A stretch of DNA of 64,000 nt from Paracoccus aeridis (lineage in GTDB: Bacteria > Pseudomonadota > Alphaproteobacteria > Rhodobacterales > Rhodobacteraceae), in NCBI RefSeq assembly GCF_004923205.2, contig NZ_SELD02000037.1:94955-158954 (forward strand), in the 5' to 3' direction. The notes beneath the pieces were generated by a model. The model worked only from the letters and a program-made list of their open reading frames with translations, searched no databases and was not told the origin of the DNA. Below are positions 48,170 through 56,772 of the stretch, in pieces (position 1 is the first letter of the stretch; every line of letters begins with the position of its first letter). A program made the translations under genes and the position numbers.

Positions 48170-48901
48170 ATGGACGATCCCATCATCCCGTTCGACCTTG
48201 CCCGGATGTTCGTGGGCGACCATCCGGCGCTGTTCTACCTGGAAATCGTCGTCCGTACCGGGATCATCTACCTGTACACCCTTCTCTTGCTGCGCTGGAT
48301 CGGAAGCCGCAGCGTGGCGCAGCTGTCGATGGTGGACTTCCTCCTCGTCATCGCGCTGGGATCGGCCGTGGGCGACGCGCCCTTCTATCCCGACGTGCCG
48401 CTGCTTGCGGCGATGGCGGTGATCACGACGGTCATCGGCATCAACAAGGGCATCGACCAGATCACCGAACGCTGGAACGGCGCCGCCCGCGTCGTGGACG
48501 GGGCGGCGATCGCGGTCGTCAGCCAGGGCAGGCTGCTGCCCGACGGGATGGCGCGGCGCGACTTCAGCGCGCTGGAAATCACCTCCATGCTGCGCCGCGC
48601 GGGCATATCCAACCTCGGCCAGGTCGAGGCCGCTTATCTCGAGCCGAACGGCGGCCTGTCGGTGTTCCGGCGGGAAAGGCCGCTGCCCGGCCTCAGGATC
48701 GTGCCCCCCGCCAACGTGCAGCCGCCGCAGCCGCTGCTGCATCCGGGCGCGGCGATCGAAGGGCGGGCCTGCTGCACCAACTGCGGCGAGCTTCGCCGCG
48801 CCGAAGCGGTGCTGCCGGACCGGCCCTGCCGCACCTGCGGCAACCCCCGCTGGACGCACGCGGCCCTGGCTGGCGACAGCGAGCCGGGACTTCTGAACTG
48901 A
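48170..48901 (+). CDS. DUF421 (YetF-type) membrane protein with C-terminal Cys pairs
   Basis: 243 residues. Three N-terminal membrane segments (about 20-40, 52-75, 80-100; LLLRWIGSRSVAQLSMVDFL is typical of DUF421) and the cytosolic YetF domain (about 100-175: PDGMARRDFSALEITSMLRR). The C-terminus adds CCTNCGEL and, about 10 residues later, CRTCGN, a zinc-ribbon-like arrangement. AAAGGGG lies before the ATG. Function unknown. Confidence 0.85.
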   Translation: MDDPIIPFDLARMFVGDHPALFYLEIVVRTGIIYLYTLLLLRWIGSRSVAQLSMVDFLLVIALGSAVGDAPFYPDVPLLAAMAVITTVIGINKGIDQITERWNGAARVVDGAAIAVVSQGRLLPDGMARRDFSALEITSMLRRAGISNLGQVEAAYLEPNGGLSVFRRERPLPGLRIVPPANVQPPQPLLHPGAAIEGRACCTNCGELRRAEAVLPDRPCRTCGNPRWTHAALAGDSEPGLLN

Positions 48902-49006
48902 CCAGCCTCGGGCGGTGAAGCGGCCAGCGCCGCCTCCACCCTTGCCAAGCTGCGGCTCATCGCGCATCCCCCCTGACGGACGCGGCACCATCGCAGGGGG
49001 CGGAAC

Positions 49007-49321
49007 ATGGCACAACAGGTCTACACGCTGCTGGTCGAGGTCGGCCGCGCCGCGGGCGACGGCCTGCCGGAGGGGTCCACCGGGGCGGGCCTCGTCTGCT
49101 ACGCCTCGGGCGGAACCCAGGACGAGGCCGTGCGCGAGACGATCGCGGTGCTGAAGCAGGCTGACCTTGCCCCCCTTGAAGTGCAGGCCTACGGCACGCT
49201 GGACGAGCGGTTGGCCGAGGGGCACGAGATCCCGGACGAGGAGCGCGCGCTGATGACCCGCGCGCTCGACGAAAACGCCGTCATCGTGGCGCAGATGGAG
49301 CCGTTCTTCCCCGGCGACTGA
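49007..49321 (+). CDS. Conserved-looking small soluble protein, unknown
   Basis: 104 residues, acidic, no signal peptide or membrane helix. It starts MAQQVYTLLVEVGRAAGDGL and contains EAVRETIAVLKQADLAPLEV followed by a Glu/Asp-rich end. The codon use matches neighbours and a GGGGGCGGA site precedes the ATG, so it is likely real. I do not recognise the family. Mixed alpha/beta pattern by eye. Confidence 0.65.
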   Translation: MAQQVYTLLVEVGRAAGDGLPEGSTGAGLVCYASGGTQDEAVRETIAVLKQADLAPLEVQAYGTLDERLAEGHEIPDEERALMTRALDENAVIVAQMEPFFPGD

Positions 49322-49425
49322 CCTGCACGCGTAGGTTGCGCGGAAATGCCCGTTCTTCTTGCCTCGGGCGCCGGGCCGCGGTTAAGCTCGGCGCAACAAA
49401 AAACACATGACGGCGAGGCAGTGAC

Positions 49426-50682
49426 ATGACATCAACCATCGGCCGGATCGCGGCATCCGCGGCCATGATCGCGATCCTGGGATCTTGCGGCGTGCGCGTC
49501 GCGAACGGTCCCGTCGGGCCCGTCGGCAGCAGCGTGACCCCCGCCGCGATCCCGGCGGCATCCCCCGGCGACGAGGCCGGGCTGCAGCGCTGGGTCCAGA
49601 ACTTCCGCCCCCGCGCGCTGTCCCGCGGCATCGACGCGGGCACGTTCGACCGCGCCATGCTGCTCGCCCGCTACAACCCCGAGGTGATCCGCCTCGATCG
49701 CAAGCAGGCCGAGTTCTCGCGCCCCGTCTGGCTTTATCTCGACGGCGCGGTGTCCGAGGAACGGGTCCGCACCGGCCGGGCGATGGCCGCGCGGTACGCC
49801 GGCGTCCTGTCCGCGATCGAGCGGCAGTACGGCGTCCCCCGAGAGATCGTGCTGGCGGTCTGGGGGATGGAATCGAACTACGGGTCGAACCGCGGCCGGA
49901 TGCAGCTGATCCCGTCGCTGACGACGCTGGCCTATGACGGCCGCCGCGCCGAGATGTTCGAGAACCAGCTGATCGCCGCGCTGCGGATCCTGCAGGCGGG
50001 CGACACCGACCCCGCGCACCTGCTGGGGTCTTGGGCGGGCGCGATGGGCCACACCCAGTTCATGCCGACCTCGTTCCTGGAATACGCCGTCGACTTCACC
50101 GGCGACGGCCGCCGCGACATCTGGTCGGACGACCCGACCGACAGCCTCGCCTCGACCGCCGCCTACCTTGCGCGGAACGGCTGGCGTGCGGGCCAGCGCT
50201 GGGGGACCGAGGTGGTGCTGCCGGACGGCTTCAGCGCCGTGGGCAAGGGGACCCGCCGGTCCACCTCGGACTGGGCGGCCGCGGGCGTGCGCCCGATCAA
50301 CGGCGGCTCGCTGCCGGCCGGCACGGGGTCGATCATCCGCCCCGCCGGCGCGCGCGGCCCGGCGTTCCTGATCCTCGACAACTTCCGGTCGATCCTGCGC
50401 TACAACAACTCGGACAACTACGCGCTCGGCGTGTCCTACCTGGGCGAGGCGATCGCGGGCCGTCCCGGCATCCGCGCCGCCTGGCCGCGCAGCGACCGGC
50501 CCCTGACGCAGGCCGAGCGGGTGGAGATCCAGCGCCTGCTGACCCGCCGCGGCTTCTACCGCGACGAGATCGACGGCAAGATCGGCACCGGCACGATGGA
50601 ATCGATCGCCGCGTTCCAGCGCTCGATCGGACAGCCGCCGGATGGCTACGCCACCTCGGTGCTGCTGGGGCAGCTGCGCTGA
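49426..50682 (+). CDS. Lytic murein transglycosylase, MltB type, with peptidoglycan-binding domain
   Basis: 418 residues. Lipoprotein-like signal (ILGSCGVRV; lipidated Cys about 23), SLT_2 domain (about 45-340) with catalytic Glu in AVWGMESNYGSNRGRM, and GSWAGAMGHTQFMPTSFLEYAVD typical of MltB. A C-terminal PG_binding_1 domain (about 355-415: LTQAERVEIQRLLTRRGFYR) follows. It cleaves glycan strands forming anhydro-MurNAc ends. A strong terminator follows the gene. Confidence 0.93.
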   Translation: MTSTIGRIAASAAMIAILGSCGVRVANGPVGPVGSSVTPAAIPAASPGDEAGLQRWVQNFRPRALSRGIDAGTFDRAMLLARYNPEVIRLDRKQAEFSRPVWLYLDGAVSEERVRTGRAMAARYAGVLSAIERQYGVPREIVLAVWGMESNYGSNRGRMQLIPSLTTLAYDGRRAEMFENQLIAALRILQAGDTDPAHLLGSWAGAMGHTQFMPTSFLEYAVDFTGDGRRDIWSDDPTDSLASTAAYLARNGWRAGQRWGTEVVLPDGFSAVGKGTRRSTSDWAAAGVRPINGGSLPAGTGSIIRPAGARGPAFLILDNFRSILRYNNSDNYALGVSYLGEAIAGRPGIRAAWPRSDRPLTQAERVEIQRLLTRRGFYRDEIDGKIGTGTMESIAAFQRSIGQPPDGYATSVLLGQLR

Positions 50683-50714
50683 GCGTCCGCAAGCTGACGT
50701 CGGACAAGGAAGCA

Positions 50715-50750
50715 GAAGGGGGCCGCCGGGGCCCCCTTCGTCATTTTTCC
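50715..50750 (+). terminator. Rho-independent terminator of the lytic transglycosylase gene
   Basis: GAAGGGGGCC (50715-50724) pairs perfectly with GGCCCCCTTC (50730-50739) around a 5 nt loop, followed by GTCATTTTT. Confidence 0.92.
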
Positions 50751-51329
50751 GGCCGCTGTTCGTTCCCGTTAAGCTTGTGGAAACGAGTGGTTCCCTACGG
50801 TCGATGAAAGGACGGCGAACGGAGGGAATCAGATGGGTCGGAACACGACGGGGGAAACAGATGCCCGGCCCTGCCGGGTTGGTCGGGGCGAGACCACGCA
50901 GTCGCCGCGGCCGGCGGACGTGCTGTTGTTCCTGCTGGCCCTCCTGGGCATCCGGCTGATGCGGCACGGCCAGGTGCCGTCGCGCGCGGCAGCGGGCCGG
51001 ACCGTCGCGGAAACGCCCGGCTGGCGACAGGGTGGTTCTGCTGGGTGCCGCGGCGATGAGGTCGCGTCTCGATCCGACGCACGACCCGGATTTCTCTTGC
51101 GCGGGCGCTGCGCATGGGCGCGGGAGGTTCCGTCATCGGAACTCCGGTAGCACGGCGCCCCGGCGGAACGTGCGCTGGGTTCCGAGCGGCGCAGACCGCT
51201 GAAAGCTGGAAAGGTCTGGGGGAAACTGGGGCGGCGAGGACCAGCCAGCGCGACACACTCGTCACGATCCTGCCACGTCCAGGCATGACAGCAGCCGTGC
51301 CGGCGGGGACGCAGGCCCCGGAAAGCTTC
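50751..51329. other. Region with at most one doubtful small gene
   Basis: About 580 bp between two terminators. The only candidate is the small frame at 50833-51150. Base composition is slightly lower in GC than neighbouring genes. No RNA or mobile element was recognised. Confidence 0.4.
50833..51150 (+). CDS. Doubtful small hypothetical protein
   Basis: 105 residues starting MGRNTTGETDARPCRVGRGE, preceded by GGAGGG at a good 8 nt spacing. One possible hydrophobic stretch (ADVLLFLLALLGIRLM, about 28-43); the rest is Arg/Gly-rich and does not look conserved. It may be a small membrane protein or a chance frame in GC-rich DNA. Confidence 0.25.
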   Translation: MGRNTTGETDARPCRVGRGETTQSPRPADVLLFLLALLGIRLMRHGQVPSRAAAGRTVAETPGWRQGGSAGCRGDEVASRSDARPGFLLRGRCAWAREVPSSELR

Positions 51330-51359
51330 GGCGCACCCGCACGAATGCACGGGTGCGCC
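51330..51359 (-). terminator. Inverted repeat downstream of glsB
   Basis: GGCGCACCCG (51330-51339) and CGGGTGCGCC (51350-51359) form a perfect 10 bp stem 25 nt after the glsB stop on the minus strand. The T-run is weak (GAAGCTTTCC), so termination may be partial. Confidence 0.6.
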
Positions 51360-51383
51360 GTGGTCACATCCGTACCGCCTTCG

Positions 51384-51635
51384 TCAGCGACGGACGGCGC
51401 GTACGATCCAGATCAGGATGATGGCGCCGATCAGGCCCGCCAGACCCTGGGCCAGCCAGCTGCCGGCAGCGAAGTTGATGCCGAACAGCCCCAGCAGGAA
51501 GTTGGCGACGACCGCGCCGACGATGCCGAGGATGATGTTCATGAAAATGCCGGTGTCCGACTTCATGATGTTGCTGGCGATCCAGCCAGCGAGGCCGCCA
51601 ACGATGATGGCCGACAGCCAACCCAAGCCTTCCAT
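51384..51635 (-). CDS. GlsB/YeaQ/YmgE family small membrane protein
   Basis: 83 residues with three hydrophobic segments and the transglycosylase-associated pattern: WLSAIIVGGLAGWIASNIMK, DTGIFMNIILGIVGAVVANF and a final ILIWIVRAVRR. These are stress-induced inner membrane proteins of unknown action. AAGGAGATA lies 7 nt before the start, which fixes it. Confidence 0.92.
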   Translation of the reverse strand: MEGLGWLSAIIVGGLAGWIASNIMKSDTGIFMNIILGIVGAVVANFLLGLFGINFAAGSWLAQGLAGLIGAIILIWIVRAVRR

Positions 51636-51757
51636 GGGAGTATCTCCTTTGAGGAACTTCGACGGGGGAACGCCCCCAAAGTGGCCCAGGTTCAAGGACA
51701 AGGGGGATTTTATGCGTCAGCGCGCGCGGTTTGGGCCGGACTGTTGCAGGCTTGCCA

Positions 51758-52582
51758 TCAATCCCGCAGCAACTCGTTGATCGAGGTCTTGGCCCGCGTG
51801 CCCGCATCCACCCGCTTCACGATCACCGCGCAGTACAGGTTGACGCCGTTCTTCGACGGCAGCGATCCCGCCACCACCACCGACCCCGCCGGCACCTCGC
51901 CGAAGGTCACGGCGCCGGTCTCGCGGTCCACGATCTTCGTGGACTGGCCAAGGAACACGCCCATGCCCAGGACCGACCCCTCGCGCACGATCACGCCCTC
52001 CACCACCTCGGACCGGGCACCGATGAAGCAGTCGTCCTCGATGATGGTGGGGCCGGCCTGCATCGGTTCCAGCACGCCGCCGATGCCGACGCCGCCCGAC
52101 AGGTGGACCCGCGCGCCGATCTGCGCGCAGGATCCGACGCTGGCCCAGGTGTCGACCATTGTCCCCTCGCCCACATGCGCGCCCACGTTGACGAAGCTGG
52201 GCATCAGGACCGCGCCCTTGCCGATGAAGGCCGAACGGCGGACGATCGCGCCGGGCACCGCGCGGAACCCGGCCGCGCGCCACTGGTTGTCGCCCCAGTC
52301 CTTGAACTTGCTGTCGACCTTGTCCCACCACGCGGTCCCCTGCGGCCCGCCCGGCATCTGTTCCATGTCGTTCAGGCGGAAGCTCAGCAGCACCGCCTTC
52401 TTCGCCCACTGGTTCACGTGCCAGCCCGTCCCGCGCCGCTCGGCCACCCGCAGGCGGCCGCCGTCCAGCGCGCCGAGCGTCGCTTCCACCGCCTCGCGCG
52501 CCTCGCCCGTCGTCGCGGACGAGATGGTGTCGCGGGCGTCCCACGCCGCCTCGATGGCGGCTTCAAGCGCGGCGTCGGTCAT
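51758..52582 (-). CDS. dapD: 2,3,4,5-tetrahydropyridine-2,6-dicarboxylate N-succinyltransferase
   Basis: 274 residues. A helical N-terminal domain ([20 protein letters not shown]) and a left-handed beta-helix of hexapeptide repeats (about 105-245: [35 protein letters not shown]). It uses succinyl-CoA in the succinylase branch of lysine and diaminopimelate synthesis. The length and the start match DapD; the open frame upstream is not family-like. It is divergent from the LOG gene. Confidence 0.95.
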   Translation of the reverse strand: MTDAALEAAIEAAWDARDTISSATTGEAREAVEATLGALDGGRLRVAERRGTGWHVNQWAKKAVLLSFRLNDMEQMPGGPQGTAWWDKVDSKFKDWGDNQWRAAGFRAVPGAIVRRSAFIGKGAVLMPSFVNVGAHVGEGTMVDTWASVGSCAQIGARVHLSGGVGIGGVLEPMQAGPTIIEDDCFIGARSEVVEGVIVREGSVLGMGVFLGQSTKIVDRETGAVTFGEVPAGSVVVAGSLPSKNGVNLYCAVIVKRVDAGTRAKTSINELLRD

Positions 52583-52687
52583 GGTTGCTCCTGTCGCATC
52601 AGGTGGAATTTCCCTGCTCCGGGCTATAAGCGGGGCATGGGGCCCGTGCAACGCCGCGCCCGCGAACGGGTGAGACAAGGGTATCCG

Positions 52688-53527
52688 ATGACCGCCGACG
52701 ACGACCACCGCAACGTGTTCCGCCAAAGCGGGCAGGACGCGCGCATCACCGCCCACGACCCCGACACGCCGCAGACCCGCGCCCCGTCCTACCGCCTGGC
52801 CTATACCGACACCGAGTTCCTGGTGCGCGACGAGCTGCGCCCGGTGCGGCTGCAGCTCGAACTGCTGAAGGCCGGCATGATCATGGACGAGCGCGGGGTC
52901 GAAAGCACCGTGGTGATGTTCGGCGGCGCGCGCATCCCGTCCCCCGACCAGGCCTCGGGCGCGCGGACGCCCACGCTTGCCCGCCTGTCGCGCTACTATG
53001 CCGAGGCCGAGCGGTTCGCGCAGGCCATGACGCGGCGCAGCATGGAAGCGGGCGGGCGCGAGTGGGTCGTCTGCACCGGCGGCGGACCCGGCGTGATGGA
53101 GGCGGGGAACAAGGGGGCGCATGACGCGGGCGGGCAGTCGATCGGGCTGGGGATCGTCCTGCCGCACGAGCAGGCGCCGAACGCATACGTGACGCCCGGC
53201 CTGTCGTTCAACTTCCACTATTTCGCGATCCGCAAGATGCACTTCCTGATGCGCGCCCGGGTCATCACGGTCTTCCCGGGCGGCTTCGGCACGCTTGACG
53301 AGATGTTCGAGGCGCTGACCCTGATCCAGACCCAGCGGATGAAGCCGGTGCCCTTCCTGCTGTTCGGGCGCGAGTTCTGGCACGGGATCATCAACTGGCA
53401 GGCGCTGGCCGAGGCGGGCACCATCGGCGCCGCCGACCTCGACCTGATCCGGTTCGTGGAAACCTCGGACGAGGCGATCGCGGCGATCGACGCCTGGACG
53501 GCGCCGCCGCCGCCGATGACGCGGTGA
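52688..53527 (+). CDS. LOG family (cytokinin riboside 5'-monophosphate phosphoribohydrolase-like) protein
   Basis: 279 residues with a Rossmann-like LOG domain: [12 protein letters not shown], the nucleotide-binding block [19 protein letters not shown] and [22 protein letters not shown] enzymes hydrolyse nucleoside 5'-monophosphates to base and ribose 5-phosphate. The Met at 52688 is preferred; an upstream in-frame Met at 52637 is possible. Confidence 0.9.
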   Translation: MTADDDHRNVFRQSGQDARITAHDPDTPQTRAPSYRLAYTDTEFLVRDELRPVRLQLELLKAGMIMDERGVESTVVMFGGARIPSPDQASGARTPTLARLSRYYAEAERFAQAMTRRSMEAGGREWVVCTGGGPGVMEAGNKGAHDAGGQSIGLGIVLPHEQAPNAYVTPGLSFNFHYFAIRKMHFLMRARVITVFPGGFGTLDEMFEALTLIQTQRMKPVPFLLFGREFWHGIINWQALAEAGTIGAADLDLIRFVETSDEAIAAIDAWTAPPPPMTR

Positions 53528-53539
53528 CGCGGTGATGCG

Positions 53540-54028
53540 CTAGACCCGGTGATACGGGCTGCCGGCCAGGATGGTCGCGGCGCGGTAGAGCTGTTCCGAC
53601 AGCATGACGCGCGCCAGCATGTGCGGCCACACCATCTGCCCGAACGACAGGACGAGGTCGGCGCGGTCGCGCAGACCGGGGTCCAGCCCGTCGGCCCCGC
53701 CGATCAGGAACACCGCTTCCCCCCGGCCGTCGTCGCGCCAGCGCCCCAGCTGCGCGGCAAGGTCGGGTGAGCCCAGCAGCCGCCCGCGTTCATCCAGCGC
53801 CACGACCGCGGCGCCGTCGGGGATGTGGCGGGACAGCAGCGCGGCCTCGGCCGCCTTCGCCCCGGCCCCGCCCGCGGCCTTTCGGTCCTCGACCTCGGTC
53901 ACCGTCGCCGGGCCGAGACCCAGCGGCCGGCCGGTCTGGCCGAAGCGGGACAGGTAGTCGCCGATCAGCGCCGCCTCGGGCGCGCGGGCGTTCAGGCGCC
54001 CGACCGCGCAGATGCGGACCCGCAGCAT
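53540..54028 (-). CDS. rlmH: 23S rRNA (pseudouridine1915-N3)-methyltransferase RlmH
   Basis: 162 residues, SPOUT family. VALDERGRLLGSPDLA, FLIGGADGLDPGLRDRAD and the knot end MVWPHMLARVMLSEQLYRAA with SPYHRV at the C-terminus match RlmH. It methylates pseudouridine 1915 in helix 69 of 23S rRNA on the 70S ribosome. It lies just after rsfS, the usual pair. Confidence 0.96.
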   Translation of the reverse strand: MLRVRICAVGRLNARAPEAALIGDYLSRFGQTGRPLGLGPATVTEVEDRKAAGGAGAKAAEAALLSRHIPDGAAVVALDERGRLLGSPDLAAQLGRWRDDGRGEAVFLIGGADGLDPGLRDRADLVLSFGQMVWPHMLARVMLSEQLYRAATILAGSPYHRV

Positions 54029-54059
54029 GGCGGTCCCCCGTCCGGGCGCGCCGGCGGCG

Positions 54060-54497
54060 CTACTGCGTCACGTGCAGGCCGGACGCCGGGTTCACCCCAT
54101 GCTCGGCCCGCAGCGTGCCCAGCGCGTCGGCGGGCATCCACATCTTCTCGAGCTGGTAGAATTCACGCACTTCGGGGCGGAACACGTGGACGATGACGTC
54201 GTCGGTGTCGATCAGCACCCAGTCGCCGGTGTCCTTGCCCTCGATGCGGACGATCCGGCCAAGTTCCTGCTTCAGCCGGTCGGCGAGCTTCTGGGCGATG
54301 GATCCGACCTGGCGCGAGCTGCGGCCAGAGGCGATGACCATGTGATCGGCCATGGCCGAGCGGCCGCGAAGGTCGATGGTCACGATATCCTCGGCCTTGT
54401 CGTCTTCGAGCGAGGACAGGATGCGGGCCAGCAGCTGGTCGCTGGTTGCCGCGGCGGTCGCGGTCGGCTTTGCAGCCGACGGGACGGTGGTGGACAG
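54060..54497 (-). CDS. rsfS: Ribosomal silencing factor RsfS, apparent CTG start
   Basis: 145 residues if started at CTG 54497-54495. The RsfS/DUF143 domain is clear: LEDDKAEDIVTIDLRGRSAM, ADHMVIASGRSSRQV, DTGDWVLIDTDDVIVHVF and EFYQLEKMW. It binds uL14 and blocks subunit joining in starvation. The only standard start (GTG at 54383) is inside the conserved core. Upstream in the same frame, GGAGGA lies 6 nt before a CTG, giving (M)STTVPSAAKP. It is probably transcribed with rlmH. Confidence 0.92.
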   Translation of the reverse strand: MSTTVPSAAKPTATAAATSDQLLARILSSLEDDKAEDIVTIDLRGRSAMADHMVIASGRSSRQVGSIAQKLADRLKQELGRIVRIEGKDTGDWVLIDTDDVIVHVFRPEVREFYQLEKMWMPADALGTLRAEHGVNPASGLHVTQ

Positions 54498-54503
54498 GGG
54501 ACT

Positions 54504-54509
54504 TCCTCC
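54504..54509 (-). promoter_or_regulatory. Shine-Dalgarno that supports the CTG start of rsfS
   Basis: GGAGGA on the minus strand, 6 nt upstream of the CTG at 54497. No ATG, GTG or TTG lies in frame at a usable distance from it. Confidence 0.75.
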
Positions 54510-54636
54510 GGACAGCGCGCCGGTATTCCCCGGCGCCGGGACAGGTGAAACATAGCATCCCCCGGCAGCTTTTCAATGAAGCGGCGAAACGGCGGCCCGG
54601 ACCCAGCGGCGCCCGGCCGACGGGCCGGGGCGGGGA

Positions 54637-56019
54637 TCACTCCGTGGGCACCGAAGCGGCCCTGCGCGACGCCGCGCGGTCGGCGGCCGATGGCTCGTCG
54701 GCAGAGATGGTGGTCCCGGTTTCCCGGTCGTGCAGGATCCGCACCTCGGTCTGCGGGAAGGGGATCGTGATGCCGTGCTCGCGGAACGCGTCCCACAGCG
54801 CCAGGAACACCTGCCCGCGCACGTTCGTCAGCCCCTGCTGCGCGTCGGTGATCCAGAAGCGCAGCAGGTATTCGACCGAGCTTTCGCCGAAATGGGTGAT
54901 CCAGCAGACAGCGCGGCGGTCCGCGCAGACACGCGGGACGCGGGTCGCGGCCTCGATCGCCAGCCGGCTGACCAGGTGCGGGTCGTCGTGGTACGAGGCG
55001 CGGAAGTTCAGGTCCAGCCGGACGTAGTCGTTGGTGTGCGACCAGTTGACGACCTGCCCCGTCACCAGGTCCTCGTTCGGGATCAGGTATTCCTTGCCCT
55101 CGCGGGTCACGACGCTGACATAGCGCGCGCCCAGCGCGTCGATCCAGCCGAAGGTGTCGCCCAGGCTGATGACGTCCCCGGGCTTGATCGACTTGTCCAG
55201 CAGGATGATGATCCCGCTGACGAGGTTCGACACCACCTTCTGCAGCCCGAACCCCAGCCCCACGCCGATCGCGCCGGAAAACAGCGTGAGCCCGGTCAGG
55301 TCCAGCCCCAGCGCCTGCAGCCCGATCACGACCGCCAGCGCGAACAGGACCACCTGCACCAGCTTCGAGATCAGCACCCGCGCCGAGGGCGACAGGTCCG
55401 CGTTGCGGGCAAGGCTGCCCGATATCAGACGCGACGCCAGCCGCGTCAGCGCAAGCAGCAGCCCGGCGACGACGACCGCGCGCAGCACCGTCAGCAGCGA
55501 CAGCCGGTAGTTCCCCACGTCCAGCGCGATGCTGTCGAGCACCGCGCGCGCGGGCGCCAGCAGGCCCAGGAAATACAGCGTGGCCCAGACCCACGCGCCC
55601 CAGCGCACGATCCGGCGCAAAAAGGGGTTCGCAAGGACGCGGACCCCGAACTCGATCACCACCCACGCGGTCGCGATCGACGCGGCGAGCGCGATGAGCT
55701 GGCTGCGCGAGGGCCAGGTCTCGGCCCGCATGAGCCACACGACCCCCCAGGCCAGCGCCGCGAACAGGATCGCGCGCAGCCGCCGCCGGATCAACAGCCC
55801 CACCCTGAGCCGCCACTTGGGCCAACCCTTGCGCGACCGCAGCCACGCGTCGAGCCGCGGCAGGATCAGCGACCGCAGCACCTGCGCCGCGCCGATCAGC
55901 AGCACGATCCCGAGCAGCTGCCACAGCCGCCACGGCAGCAGCATGAGTTCAAGGAAGGTGCTGACCTGCGACCACAGGCTGCGTCCGGCATCGACGACCG
56001 CGGGGCTCAGCCTGTCCAT
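54637..56019 (-). CDS. Mechanosensitive ion channel, MscS family (multi-helix type)
   Basis: 460 residues with about six N-terminal membrane helices, then the MscS pore and beta domain: GAIGVGLGFGLQKVVSNLVS (TM3 pore helix, Gly/Ala-rich), DKSIKPGDVISLGDTFGWID and a C-terminal vestibule with ITIPFPQTEVRI. It opens on membrane tension during osmotic downshock. The start MDRLSP is chosen over an upstream codon because the extra residues are Arg-rich and unlike the family. Confidence 0.93.
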   Translation of the reverse strand: MDRLSPAVVDAGRSLWSQVSTFLELMLLPWRLWQLLGIVLLIGAAQVLRSLILPRLDAWLRSRKGWPKWRLRVGLLIRRRLRAILFAALAWGVVWLMRAETWPSRSQLIALAASIATAWVVIEFGVRVLANPFLRRIVRWGAWVWATLYFLGLLAPARAVLDSIALDVGNYRLSLLTVLRAVVVAGLLLALTRLASRLISGSLARNADLSPSARVLISKLVQVVLFALAVVIGLQALGLDLTGLTLFSGAIGVGLGFGLQKVVSNLVSGIIILLDKSIKPGDVISLGDTFGWIDALGARYVSVVTREGKEYLIPNEDLVTGQVVNWSHTNDYVRLDLNFRASYHDDPHLVSRLAIEAATRVPRVCADRRAVCWITHFGESSVEYLLRFWITDAQQGLTNVRGQVFLALWDAFREHGITIPFPQTEVRILHDRETGTTISADEPSAADRAASRRAASVPTE

Positions 56020-56141
56020 CCCGTGCGCCCCCTTTCCCCCGCGCCTGCCTGCAGGACGATCACAACACCGCCGCCGCGCCTGTCGCAAGTGCCGCCGGGC
56101 AAGGCGTGATACGATGCGGCGTCCGTGCCGGAGTGTGGACG

Positions 56142-56564
56142 GTGCGAATCACGGCCGACGTCGCAACGCTGCCCGGGACCGCCGCCATGACCGGCGGGGC
56201 GGGCGGGCACCACATCGTCGTGGACCGGCCCGAGGGGCGCGCGGGCGGGCGGGGCCTCGGCTTCAACGGCGCGCAGCTTCTGGCTCTCGCGCTCGGCGGC
56301 TGCTTCGGCAACGACCTGCACTACGCCGCCCATGCGCTTGGGCTGGAGGTCGAGGACGCCGCGATCCGCGTGACCCTGACCCTCGGGGGCGAGCCGCTGG
56401 TCGCCACCCGCGCGACCGTCCGCGTCCGCTGCCGGGCCGCGGGCGGCGAGGGCGACGCGACCGCCATCGTCACCCGCGCCATCGCCAACTGCACCGTCGC
56501 GAACACGCTTTGCCGCTCGTTCCCGGTCGAGTTCACGGGCTGGGACGACGGCGCGGACGACTGA
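56142..56564 (+). CDS. OsmC/Ohr family peroxiredoxin-like protein
   Basis: About 140 residues with an OsmC fold: GFNGAQLLALALGGCFGNDL (first Cys) and AIANCTVANTLCRSFPVEF (second Cys). Members reduce organic hydroperoxides with thiols; some have other small-molecule roles. The start is uncertain: GTG at 56142 follows GGAG at 8 nt, while a GTG at 56106 would add 12 residues. Confidence 0.82.
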   Translation: MRITADVATLPGTAAMTGGAGGHHIVVDRPEGRAGGRGLGFNGAQLLALALGGCFGNDLHYAAHALGLEVEDAAIRVTLTLGGEPLVATRATVRVRCRAAGGEGDATAIVTRAIANCTVANTLCRSFPVEFTGWDDGADD

Positions 56565-56607
56565 CGCCGACCTTGCCCGGCGGCGGCGGCGGCGCTACAA
56601 AGAACGC

Positions 56608-56700
56608 ATGATGGGCTTCATCTACTTCGACATCCACGACCGGGTGCGGCTGCCGGGCCGCTTCTTCGGCGAATGCCTGAGGGTCACGGCCCGGGGCTGA
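56608..56700 (+). CDS. Very short frame upstream of leuC
   Basis: A 30-residue frame, MMGFIYFDIHDRVRLPGRFF and a short end, 70 nt before leuC. It has few Leu codons, so it does not look like a leucine attenuation leader. Codon use is not informative at this length. It may be a remnant or a chance frame. Confidence 0.2.
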   Translation: MMGFIYFDIHDRVRLPGRFFGECLRVTARG

Positions 56701-56772
56701 CGGCGCGGGTCCGATCGCCGCCGCCGATCCGCTCGGCGGCCCGTCCAACTGCCTGATACCGGAAGCCAAGCC

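Noticed and set aside
56608..56700. Leucine attenuation leader peptide before leuC
   Set aside because: The 30-codon frame has no Leu codon run and no terminator/antiterminator pair follows it.
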